A model generated the notes under the pieces. That model did no database searches, was not told the origin of the DNA, and saw only the letters and a list, made by a program, of their open reading frames with translations. A stretch of DNA of 64,000 nt. Source: Brachypterus glaber (Eukaryota > Arthropoda > Insecta > Coleoptera > Kateretidae). Of this stretch, positions 53,143-63,093 are shown in pieces. A program made the translations under genes and the position numbers. The stretch is from NCBI GenBank assembly GCA_958510825.1, contig OY294048.1, positions 11,239,589-11,303,588 on the forward strand, given 5' to 3'. The number at the start of each line of letters is the position of its first letter. The stretch's first letter is position 1.

Positions 53143-54029
53143 ACGAGTAAGGTCAGGGACTGTTTTTTTAATCAGAGGACAGAGATGACTCTTGGTACTG
53201 AAGAGGGATCTCAATGGCAGACACCTCCTCGCGGTGAGTTCTTGGTAATTTTGTGCCAATTATTGTTAATATTTTGTGGAAAATAAGCTTCTTTACTGCT
53301 AGCAAAAAGAATATTTGGCGAGATTTGGAGGGATGACAGGGGGTCTAAATATATTAATAAATTAAAAATATGCATAAGGAATTATTACAAAACATTTCCC
53401 ACACAATAGGAGATATAATTGTATGATTGTATGAAAAGCCTAAACATTTAAAATAAAAAAAAATAATAAAAAACTCTATTTAAATTACAGGTCGTCACAC
53501 AACTTTTCCCACTAGAACCTTTTTGAAAATAAAAAAAAAGTTAAAAATCGACCCACTCTATAAATTATAGTTAGGCGAGAAAGTAAAAGCGATGGAACCG
53601 TACCATTTTCAGTTTATTCTGTTTTTTAAAAAAGTAAAACAGATAATAAATTAATGCATTGCTTTTTTGCAAACAAAGAAGAAAACAATTGGACCAATTT
53701 AGGAAAAAAACAACAAAACCTAATAGCTTCCCGAATTATTAACAAAATGCTGGTCATAGTTGATGACTACCAGGTTCATAAGAGCATAAATGCTATTTTT
53801 GGCGATATATATTTTTTAGCGTAGGTTTTTGGGGTATCGGGGGGTATTCATATAAAAAACTTCGTTTCTTCAAATTGTGACGTTTCGACAGGAATTTTAC
53901 GCTGTTTTCGAACAAATTAAAATTCAAAGTTTCTCATTAAATGACCAATTTTGTCAACGTATACACATCTAGAAACATTTTAACATAATAAAACCAACTT
54001 GACTAAGTAGTCAGTGTATTTGGCAGTCA
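53143..54029. other. Unassigned stretch
   Basis: Apart from the half motif near 53184-53202, nothing recognised. Confidence 0.35.
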
Positions 54030-54235
54030 ATCTTCTCCTAGCGCTTTCGTTATTTAAAACATCATCAGGGCAAAGCCTTGTCAGGGCTTCCTAGATCAAA
54101 ACAACTATTTAACATTTATGTATATAACTAACAAATTATTGTATTGATGTAGGAAGCCCTGGCGGGGCCTTGTCCTGAATCAGGGCCCCTGATGATGTTT
54201 TAAATAACGAAAGTTTTAGGAAAAGATTTTAAAAA
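54030..54235. repeat. Inverted pair of hammerhead-like motifs
   Basis: Minus strand: CTGATGA (complement of 54062-54068) then GAAA (complement of 54045-54048). Plus strand: CTGATGA at 54189-54195 and GAAA at 54209-54212. Both have TGTTTTAAATAAC between core and GAAA, where GTT/AAC can pair. The left motif has AGCGCT after GAAA, self-complementary as in dimeric hammerheads. CAGGGCTTCCTA and TAGGAAGCCCTG form a second inner inverted pair. Confidence 0.5.
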
Positions 54236-55436
54236 ATATAGTGATTACTTATAAGTAATAATATAAGCTTAGTCAAGTTTTATTATTTCAACAGAGTCTA
54301 CTCTCACAAAACCAAATTTAATTTATTTTAACGTAAAGTTTGAAGTTATACATAATAATTTAAATAAATAAATAGAGTACATAAAATTACAGATATAAAT
54401 AAATATTGGAAAACCCTAAACTAAAATCTTAAACTACGGGAAAAAATAATTTAACTGATATGTATTTTTTGTTTGAAAAATTTATGATGAAATCGGTAGC
54501 AGGATTTATATTTGACACAAATGTCAAAATAATGAAAATATTGCAGCTGGAAATTGTAAAACGGGGCTGCAGCCTAAAAACTTTTAAGTGAAAACAAAAC
54601 TTTTTTAGGCTTTTAGAATTATGACGGCGTCTTTATATTTTGATGATTTTATAATAACACAGGACCACAATTTTTTTTTCGGTTGCAGTGGATCAGAAAT
54701 AGTTTTCTAGGTGTATTTTTGGTCGCTGAACAGGAATCAGCCGTCCGTTTTGGCCCATCACGTCAGGATTTGTTTTTTAATACGAACCACCAATTTTTTT
54801 TTAAAAAATATTAATTTAAATGTATTATATGCCTATATTTTTAGAATAAGCGCGTCGAGATCTATCGACAAACTGATCGAGAAAAACGGAAAAAGGTTCC
54901 GAAAGTAGCCAATCAAATATAGCCAGACGAAACTAAAACCTACCCGGCAAATAAAAAAAATCTTTTTTTGTAGAGCAGTGTTATTAAACTTTTGTTTTCG
55001 CAAAAAAATTGTGTCTCTCCTGAAAATCTAGTCAAAGGCGTTAACCCCTTATGAAGCTTGTGCTCGTCAGTTGATGATAAATGGTTCTAAAATTGGGATT
55101 GCAGTTGTTTCTGACCAATATGAGATTTTCATAAGACATCTGTGATTGATGGTATAAATTTTGATGCGAATATGATACAGTTTTCCCTTGAGAGGGTGAA
55201 TAACGAATAGGTTGTAAATATTTTTTGACTTATTGAGTACTGTGATTCATAGTCTGTGAATCAGGATATTTAAAAATCCATAATTTCTGCCTTTGTTTTT
55301 ATTATATTATTGACATCTATTGAACCAAAAGAGTATTATAAGATAGGATAGGATAAGATAATATAAGATAAGATAGTTATTTATTGCTCCTTTAAATTTT
55401 TACTTAAAAAAAAAATACCAAAAAACGCCAACATTA
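54236..55436. other. Unassigned AT-rich stretch
   Basis: No feature recognised. Confidence 0.4.
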
Positions 55437-56098
55437 GGAGCCTATTCAAAAATATGAAAAAAAGTTTCTATAAAGATTGGTAGTAAATGAGCCCTAAGAG
55501 AGCTAGAGCCCATCGAAGATCGACATATTGAATGGCAAAAAAAAGCACCAATAAAATTTTAATGCTACAGGGCCATTTTTTATTTAAAAGTAAGCAAAAA
55601 AGTGTTCTTCACCGAAACAACTAAATTCAATATTAAAGGGGCAATGGCCTTTTAAAAAGTAACATTTTTCGTGGCACAAAATGTTACTTCCTCTTAATTG
55701 CATTTTTCTCTGGAAGCGGTGCTCCTAAATGACATTTTTTATGTACTTTAACACAAGAAACCTATATTTTTTACAAAAAAAATTAAATAAAATAGTTTGG
55801 GCAAAAATATGTTAAGCCTCAAGTATTTTGTCCGTCTAGGCATGCTTCTGGGTAGATTCAAAAACATATACTTATTATATTGCCCTTATTAATACTAGTA
55901 TACAAGCAAAACCACGTCGCTCTAGGTTAAATAGTACAAGTTATTAACCATAAACCTTATTTTTAGTACAATTTTGAAGGCTCGTATCTCCTCTTAGGGC
56001 TCATTTCTGGACCAACCAATATAGGAAATTATTTTCATATTTATGTATGTAGAATCACCTCTTATATTTTGACATGCCAGTTATTGATCACCCTGTAT
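55437..56098 (-). mobile_element. GGGAGCTAC-family element, nearly complete
   Basis: Both ends carry inverted AATATGAAAAAAAGTTTCTA and GAGCCCTAAG(A/G)GAGCT words. The right end reads CAGTTATTGATCACCCTGTA. Its order is the reverse complement of 46990-47400 over about 360 bp. About 660 bp, no coding frame; the best guide to the family's full length. Confidence 0.68.
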
Positions 56099-56292
56099 AT
56101 ACCTAAAATATATAATTTTTCCAATATTTAAAAATATAAGTATATATTTTAGACGTTCTTGAGCTTAATATAAAGTTCCATTTTATGCTGACAAAACCGA
56201 AAAATTTGATTATAAAATTACATAAAGTAGATACTTTAAAATGCTTGCATGGCAAAATGCTAAATTAATTTCAGCATCGGACTGACTACATA
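56099..56292. other. Unassigned stretch
   Basis: No feature recognised. Confidence 0.3.
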
Positions 56293-57206
56293 CCGGGTGG
56301 TCCATTTTTCATGACAATTCTTAATACTTTAATAACTGCTAGCATGCTAGGTATATAAAAAAAAATTAAAAAACAAAACTTATAAGAGCTGAAAGGGAGT
56401 AAAAAGAGGTAACGTTTTTTTTTTATGGAAAAGGGGTCGTGTAAAACATCATCATTTAAAATTTGTTAAGAATGAAAATTTTCTTCAAAATTAAAAATAA
56501 AAATCACAAAAAAAATTGTTTAATGATGAATTTCATGATACAAAAAGATTAATTGTAATTATCCTTTAAAACTACTTTTAAATGATATTATATTAATGAA
56601 AATTTTAAAAGAAAATCTAAGAAAATTATATTGTTAACAAAAAAAATTAAAATTCAGCACTTTCAAACATTTATTTTAATATTAAAAATTATAAAGTAAA
56701 AAAATTACAAGCTTTAAAATAACGTATCACTAGACCTAGGGTGCCATTTAAAATATTTTATCCAATACATACAGATAATGAGACAATTACCAGCTTTATT
56801 TTAAATAGATAAACTCAATAATAATCCCCGCGTGGCTTTTACTTTATTGAGTGGATAATTATTTATTTTACCCACTCAACTGTCACTTGTCAAATTATTT
56901 TCTTGTAAATGTCATTAAAATTTTTAATAAAAATATGAATTCCTAAGCTATTTATTGGATAAAACCTTGTATGGCACTCATGGGTAAACCGATATTGCCC
57001 TCTCTGGGCAATATATTACTTTACCAACTAGTACCATAAATAACTATTCCCCCACTATCCCTCTGGCGCCGCCTTGCCGAATAAAAAATTTTAAAATATG
57101 GAAATTGATAGTTTTTGTTGTGTAATATGCATATTCCAAATTTAAAATTTATATCTCATCCCGTTCAAAAGTTACGGTGGGTGTACTATTTAAAACAATA
57201 ACCCTG
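56293..57206. mobile_element. Foldback relative of 41273-42006, hosting another repeat
   Basis: Left end CCGGGTGGTCCATTTTTCAT and right end ACAATAACCCTG with flanking TA. Arms hold GGAAAAGGGGTCGTGTAAAA and, inverted, AGCTTTAAAATAACGTATCA. Interrupted by 56752-57036. Confidence 0.55.
56752..57036 (+). repeat. Interspersed repeat, copy 2
   Basis: Pairs with 492-816 but lacks its inner hairpin: here GATATTGCCCTCTCTGGGCAATAT is a shorter palindromic core (about 56989-57012). Inserted in the foldback element. Confidence 0.8.
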
Positions 57207-57214
57207 TATAGATA

Positions 57215-58487
57215 CGAGGGTGGTCCCAGAAGTATCCGGCCTGACTTATAGATGGCGGTTTGTTGATGAAAAGAATGACTATGCTAGAAAATACCAACCT
57301 TATAAAGCTTAAGTTTAACATTTGACGAAGCTACGTCATTCGGTATTTGTTTGACAGCCATCAATAGTGAACGCTCTCAGTGAATTTGTAAAAATGGAAA
57401 AAATTGGACATTGTTATGTGATACAATACTTTCATTTGAAAGGCCTTAGTCCAACCAATATTAAAGCGGAGCTAGATTCTACTTTGGGGGAGTCTGCTCC
57501 TTCGTTTTCAACAGTAAAATTTTGGGTGGCAGAGTTTAAACGAGGCCGTACCAGCTGCCAAGATGAACATCGCAGTTGTCGACCAAATGAGGTGACCACG
57601 CCAGAAATGGTAAAGAAAATCCACAAAATGGTATTGGATGACCGTCGACTGAAAGTCCGCGAGTTTGCAGATATGGTAGGCATTTCAAAAAGTGCTATAC
57701 ATCGCATATTAACTGAAGATTTGCACTTGAGAAAGCTGTACGCAAGATGGGTGCCGCGATTACTCACAATTGAACAAAAACAGCGCCATGAAGATATTTC
57801 AATCGAATGTTTGACGAAGTTTCGAAGCAATAAAGCTTCGATTCGTAACCATGGATAAAACATGGGTCCATCACGCCACGCCTGAGATGAAGGAACAGTT
57901 AAAACAATGGACTCAAAAAGGAGAATCGGCTCCAAAATGGCGAAGACAGTTCCATTTGCAGGAAAGGTCATGGCGTCAATTTTTTGGGATGCGCGTAGGG
58001 TAATTTTCATTGATTATCTTAACAAAGGAGAAACAACCAATGGCGTGTATTATACAAACTTATTGCAGCGTTTAAATGATGAAATTAAGAAAAAACGGCC
58101 GCATTTGGCAAAAAAGAAAGTTTTATTTCATCAAGGCAATGCACCAGTTCACACATCCTTTATTGCGATGGCCAAAATCAATGAGTTGAAGTTTGAAATG
58201 CTTCCTCACGCACCCTATTCGCCAGACTTAGATTATTTTCTGTTTCCAAACTTGAAAAAATGGCTCGGTCGTAAAAGATTTGCTAACAGTGAAGAGGTGG
58301 AGTCTGCGGTTGATGGCTATTTTGAGGAGCTCGAGGATTCTCATTATAAACAGGATATCGAAGCAATTGAACATCGCTGGAAAAAGTGTATCAAACTAAA
58401 AGGAGACTATGTAGAAAAATCAAAATATTTTTTTCGATTTTTTTTGTGTTTTCTTTGTTAGGCTGACGAATTCTGGGACCACCCTCG
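57215..58487 (+). mobile_element. mariner transposon, 1273 bp, TA duplication
   Basis: TA at 57213-57214 and 58488-58489. Terminal repeats start CGAGGGTGGTCCCAGAA at both ends, then diverge in the next bases. Length and layout are standard for mariner. Carries the broken transposase at 57394-58461. Confidence 0.95.
57394..58461 (+). pseudogene. mariner transposase, inactivated
   Basis: A DD34D-class transposase from ATG 57394 (an upstream GTG at 57367 is less likely). The N-terminal helix-turn-helix region reads SAPSFSTVKFWVAEFKRGRT, then VREFADMVGISKSAIHRIL and WVPRLLT, the counterpart of the WVPHEL motif. A frameshift near 57840 and another near 57935 break the chain. The first catalytic aspartate survives (TMDKTW, 57854-57856). 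The second is replaced by glycine in FHQGNAPVH (58135-58137). The third lies in YSPDLDYFLF (58231-58233), where three residues between YSPDL and DYF are missing, giving 31 instead of 34 intervening residues. Ends at TAG 58459-58461. Cannot encode an active enzyme. Confidence 0.95.
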
Positions 58488-58489
58488 TA

Positions 58490-59184
58490 ATATACATACA
58501 CACACACACAGACACTTTAAATTTTTTAAAGATGCCTCAATGAGTAACCTTTATTTGTCTTTTTTAATAATTAGTTATATATTGTAAAGATGAATAAATT
58601 ATTATTATTATTAGTATTATTATTAAGTAAGCCACAAAACAACTTTTCTTCAATTTAAAAAATCAAGGAGAAATTATTTTTTTAGGGGTGCTCAAATTTG
58701 CTATTTTTTCGCTAAAAACTTGAATAACTAACGAATTAAAAATATATGGGGTGTTCCATTTCAACAATCAAAGTTGAGTGTCGCTCCAGTACAGCCGGAA
58801 GTGGCACAAGCATGAAAATATTTTTAATCGATTCAAAAACCCCAAAGTGCAAATTATCAGATTTTTGAAATTATTGGTTCTCCATAAACTTTTAATAGGC
58901 CACTTCCGTGAATAACCCTGTATATATGCCTTATTTTCAATGTTTCAATGCATTTACAATATATGGTATTGAATTATTTATTTTGGGTAAAAAAGTTTTT
59001 ATAATTACGTGTCCAAACATGCTTAAATTCGAAGGTATGGGCACTTGCCCAGTAAATTTTGTACCAGTCCGGCGCTGTTCCTTTCTATAAGAGTCTATGT
59101 ATTACATAAATTCGATTTTTATTTAAATAAATTTAAATTTAAATTTATTTTTAGGAATATAAAGACTTATTCAGAAATAAGTTC
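58490..59184. other. Unassigned; short (CA)n and (TTA)n runs
   Basis: ACACACACACACAG lies near 58498-58511 and (TTA)n near 58600-58625. GGGGTGTTCCATTTCAAC (58748) and GAATAACCCTGTATATA (58909) may be the ends of another small dispersed element. Confidence 0.45.
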
Positions 59185-59269
59185 GAGATATTTAAGGGGT
59201 GATTCTATATTAAAAAATGTGAAAAAAAGTTCCTATAAGGGTTTGTCCGGAAATGAGCCCTAAGGGAGC
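59185..59269 (+). repeat. GGGAGCTAC-family fragment
   Basis: AAGGGGTGATTCTATATT, GTTCCTATAAGGGTTTGTCC and AAATGAGCCCTAAGGGAGCT. Directly adjoins the GTCTACAC MITE copy. Confidence 0.6.
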
Positions 59270-59455
59270 TACACGGATAAAAAGGATTTATTTGGATATG
59301 GCCAATTAAATTATTTGGTTGTGAGTAACAAATTTTATTTAAATAAGTTTATAATTAGTTCATGTAAACAAATATTTTAATTTCAAAATGATTTAATAAT
59401 GGGAACAAAATAGTTTACCTGAGAGAAATAAAATTTATTTGTAAGGACAGAAATT
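59270..59455 (+). mobile_element. GTCTACAC MITE, copy lacking one end
   Basis: CTACACGGATAAAAAGG, TTTGGATATGGCCAATTAAA and TTAATTTCAAAATGATTTAA match 51613-51861 with parts rearranged; the second terminal repeat is missing. Confidence 0.7.
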
Positions 59456-59489
59456 TTTAATTTTAAACAAAATTATAAAAATATTAATT

Positions 59490-59695
59490 TATTATTCCAT
59501 CAATCTATTTTCTAATCATCGTACAGAGTGATATTGGTAGACTGACGGTTTCGGGCTGCTGGCCCTCTTCAGTACCAAGAGTCAACTCTGCACGCTGATT
59601 AAGAAAACGTTTTTAGACTTTACTCGCAAAAGGAATATAGCCATTAGATTGATGTAGATTTGTGCGCCATCTATTTCTAGATGATTTTTTTTTAC
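59490..59695 (-). mobile_element. Hammerhead-bearing repeat, copy 2
   Basis: Sister of 52970-53110; the flanking parts TTTATTATTCCATCAATCTA and GATTGATGTAGATTTGTGCG with GCCATCTATTTCTAGATGAT extend the family to about 200 bp. No coding frame. Possibly a non-autonomous retroelement. Confidence 0.55.
59534..59580 (-). ncRNA. Hammerhead ribozyme candidate, best in window
   Basis: Minus strand, 5' to 3': stem I strand TTGGTA (complement of 59573-59578), core CTGAAGA (complement of 59566-59572), stem II GGGC with loop CAGCA and GCCC (59553-59565), GAAA (complement of 59549-59552), then CCGTC with the predicted cut after GTC, and TACCAA (complement of 59534-59539) closing stem I. All core positions of CUGANGA and GAAA are met and stem II is perfect. 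Stem III is minimal, as in dimer-type hammerheads of Penelope-like elements. Confidence 0.65.
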
Positions 59696-60870
59696 TGATT
59701 TCGATTTAGAATTGTATAAAACGTCGAGAAATGTGAAAAAAAACGTGGTTAAAGATTTTGACTTTTCGGCGAAGATTTCAATATATCGGCACTCTAAGTA
59801 GCACTAAGTGCCGATGTAAAACCGTTAAAATTAGTAATTTCTAGGGACTTTTTGTTATGGTTGGTAATATATCCAATTACAATCTGACAATTAAAATTTC
59901 GTGCAATAAATTCTGTTCAAAATGGAGGTCATCCATGTTAGTCACTCGCGCAGATTAAAACCTTGTCCAGATTTACTCTACGTCATTGACTTGACCTCAA
60001 AATTTCTTAAAATTTTCGTCTGTGACGCTAATCTAGATTACCAACAATTTTAACTTATCTCGTTTGAATAAAATTTGTATTAAAATTATAAAAGAATAAA
60101 ATATTGTACCGCGTTTTCCTGTCTAGAATAAGTAAAAACTAAAAAATTATCAGGCGCTGCCCTGGTTACTTATTATAGAAAAGAAAATGTACGGTTGCGA
60201 TCGGCTAACTGGCATCAGTACGGGCACAGGGGTTCATGGATTAAAAATTATGATAATAAGCTTAGTTTAACACCTTGGGCGCCAGAATCTTGTAAACATA
60301 CATGTGCTTGGCAGTTTATGTGTTAAGATTCAAACACATAAAAAATAATGTACTAGAATATTAATTATCTTTTGCAGCATGTATAAACCTGAAAAATAAC
60401 TATGATTTGAATAGATTTGTATATCTTGTGTTGATTATAATTTAAACAAAAACTCAAATATATGCTGTTACAATGTTTATTTAAAATGACGAGTAGACAA
60501 CTTTAATTAATCATATTAATTAAAGTAAAATTATAAATTACCAAAAGTATGGTGAAAAGACCCCATTGCGAAATATAAAAAAAAATGTGGTGAACTACCC
60601 TATTGCAAAAATATTAAAATATGTATACCAAAATTATTATGGTGAATAACCTAAATAAAAACAGTAATATAAGGTATGTGTTAATAAGTGAAAAATAGTA
60701 ATCTAGGCGTACTGCCCAAAGTTGCAACTTTGTTTACAAACCAACCTAGAATATTCATAATAAAATAGAGCACCTTAATAAATATTAAAATTTGAGAACT
60801 TGGATATTTTACCAAAAATAAATATAGTAAACCGCATTTTCATTATTTACACTAAAACTATAAAAACCTG
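59696..60870. other. Unassigned stretch
   Basis: No repeat or coding family recognised; base composition a little less extreme near 59920-60010 and 60180-60300. Confidence 0.4.
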
Positions 60871-62840
60871 TTAATTAAAGTTGTCCCTGGAACGACCAAA
60901 TACGTTGTCCCACTCCCTGATGATGTACGTCACTGTGCAGAACATTTCCTTGTCCTTGCCTTGAGAACTCCTTACAAATTTGAACACGTTTGAAACTCAA
61001 ACGCTTGAGGATCCATTGAAACGTTTGTAAACCTCTTGGCTTAAAAACGGTACTGCAATTTACTGAACATCTTGAAAAATCTTGAAAACTCTTGAAAACT
61101 AATGTGGAAAATTGAAGAACACCTCAATGAAAATTGAAGTTAAAGTTGAAATGGAAAGCTTCGCCATCGATACTCGTAAAATTTGAGATAACGGTAACGT
61201 TGTAAAATATAAAAGCTTCACCAACAATATTCATAAAATTTGGGATAGAGGTATCGTCAAAACATTCGAAGAACGTTAGAACAGAAATGGAAAAGCTTCA
61301 CCAACAATCCAGTCCAAAACTGAATTAATTGGAGCAGTAAGTGCTGAATACTAGAATACTCTGCAGCCTGAAGCCTTCATCTGTACGCCTTTTGAAAGAT
61401 GAATATTGTGGAATTTCCATTAAAACTGCTTGAACTAATTACGTAGGATTATACTACACTTCATTACAAACTTATTGCAACATTTTTACACAAACATAAA
61501 CCACGGATGGTTTCACAAAAATCAGATTCTGATTTTACGACCTGAACGCCATTGCTTGTCGTTTTGAAAAAGAACGCCACTCCCTTCAACTCCGGCAAGG
61601 TACAAAACTCCCCCCGTGGCGAAACTTGGAACTACGAACAACAAATCGATTTTGAGGGTAGGCAACACAAAAAACATCTATTCATAATCCCCATAATACT
61701 TGAAAATAAAGAAAAAGAATACTCTAAATAAGTTTAAAATGCCTAGCCATACATCTAACAATCGTTTCATATGGTTTAAGAAATGATACGACGAAAATAA
61801 ACCAACTTGAAGTCATCAGCTGACCATGCAATGCATACTGTATACCTGAATGCGGGTAGAAGTAAAACTAACCTCAAAATTAGGTAAACAATCTTTGATA
61901 ATGATTTTATCCGACTTCCAGAAGCTTTAGCTGTGATTAAAAAGGTAAGACTAGCTGAAAAACATCAGTAGCTAACTCAAGTACTGAATGTAGTAGATTA
62001 CTAGACGTTTGTTATTATATTTTAGGCTATCAAAAGTAAACACCAAAAATAAGACAAATTCTGTAATAAAAGAAAAATGACCCAGCAAATGGAATCAAGG
62101 ACCATCGCAAGACTTCCACAAGACCATACAATAAGTCTGTACTCAATCTTATATGTGCAAATAGAAAGAAATACTAACTTCTGAAAAAATGGTAACATCG
62201 TATGATTACGTGACACAGATCAGGTAATCTTTAAAAACAGTGGCAGTCATAACTGCTACACAGCCCTTCTCCGAATAAATAAAAAATATTTATTCCCAAA
62301 AATATTTTTTAACCCAGAGTATAAACTCCAATAGTTAACTCTAAATAGAACATTACAATATCACAAAGAATAACCCCGTAACCAAAAAAAATTACTCCTA
62401 ACTTATGCTACTAGCATATTCTGATTCTGTAACCGAAAACTATTAAATTTACTTATTATTTATTGTAGCTTTATTCCCCTTTCCGAATATATACAAAAAT
62501 AAAAATATTTATTTATTTTTCATTGCATTTCTATCCAATTTTTATGAATCAATATTGAATCAATGTTTATTGAACTTGTTATTGAATGCATTTTTATTGA
62601 ATTTTTAGTTAAGCCTGATATCTACGCGTACCACACGCCTATTTACTAGGGACAAATCCATGAATTGACAAAATCGAGTTATAGTTACACAATCGGGAAG
62701 TTACATAATCGGGAAAATTCTTATTAACTAAAATTCAACAACAATGACTTTTTAATATCAATAATCCTTATTATTGACACTAAGTCCAAAAACTTTTTAG
62801 TCCATAGTTTTGACCGTTATTAACCTTTTAATTTTTCAGG
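60871..62840. other. Less repetitive region of unknown nature
   Basis: A plus-strand run of about 35 codons (60883 onward, VVPGTTKYVVPLPDDVRHCA) then stops. Three loose repeats start AAAGCTTC(G/A)CCA at 61155, 61212 and 61292. CCCCCCGTGGCGAAACTTGG near 61606 has a superficial likeness to a retroelement primer site. I see no clear gene. Could be a retroelement leader or LTR, or host intergenic DNA. Confidence 0.3.
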
Positions 62841-62950
62841 TATTCTAATCAAGATCTCAATCAAAACTGAAGAACACTCACTCTACACCCATCTACTAAA
62901 ATGTCGCAGCAATCAGTTCTAGACCTGATCCCTCGAGCATCAAAGAAAAT
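62841..62950 (+). other. Exon-like start: splice acceptor, leader and ATG
   Basis: CTTTTAATTTTTCAG ends at about 62840, a good 3' splice-site match. About 60 bases later ACTAAAATGTCG (ATG at 62901) opens MSQQSVLDLIPRASKK before the frame runs into the T-run that ends the inserted minus-strand sequence. It could be the start of a host exon or of a retroelement gag cut by the insertion. Not recognised. Confidence 0.3.
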
Positions 62951-63093
62951 ATTTTTTTTTTTTACAATATTTGACTTTATTTTATTTAAAATAAAATTTA
63001 ACTATTTACACTTGACTTTTACTCACTCTTAGCTAATATTTACAATTAACGGTTTTATTTTTCTTTCTGAAATTTAAAAACTCATGCCTGCAG
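62951..63093 (-). other. 3' UTR with AATAAA and poly(A) of the integrase gene
   Basis: On minus, after the stop, about 130 bases end with AAAATAAAGTCAAATATTG and a run of A (plus-strand T-run at 62952-62964). AATAAA followed within about 15 bases by poly(A) is the mark of a reverse-transcribed polyadenylated transcript. No obvious LTR lies in between. Confidence 0.5.

Noticed and set aside
53068..53286. Plus-strand frame with an Asp run
   Set aside because: The Asp run is the (GAT)n microsatellite and the ends lie in a non-coding repeat.
57432..58010. 192-codon minus-strand frame
   Set aside because: It lies antisense to the mariner transposase and has no domain of its own.
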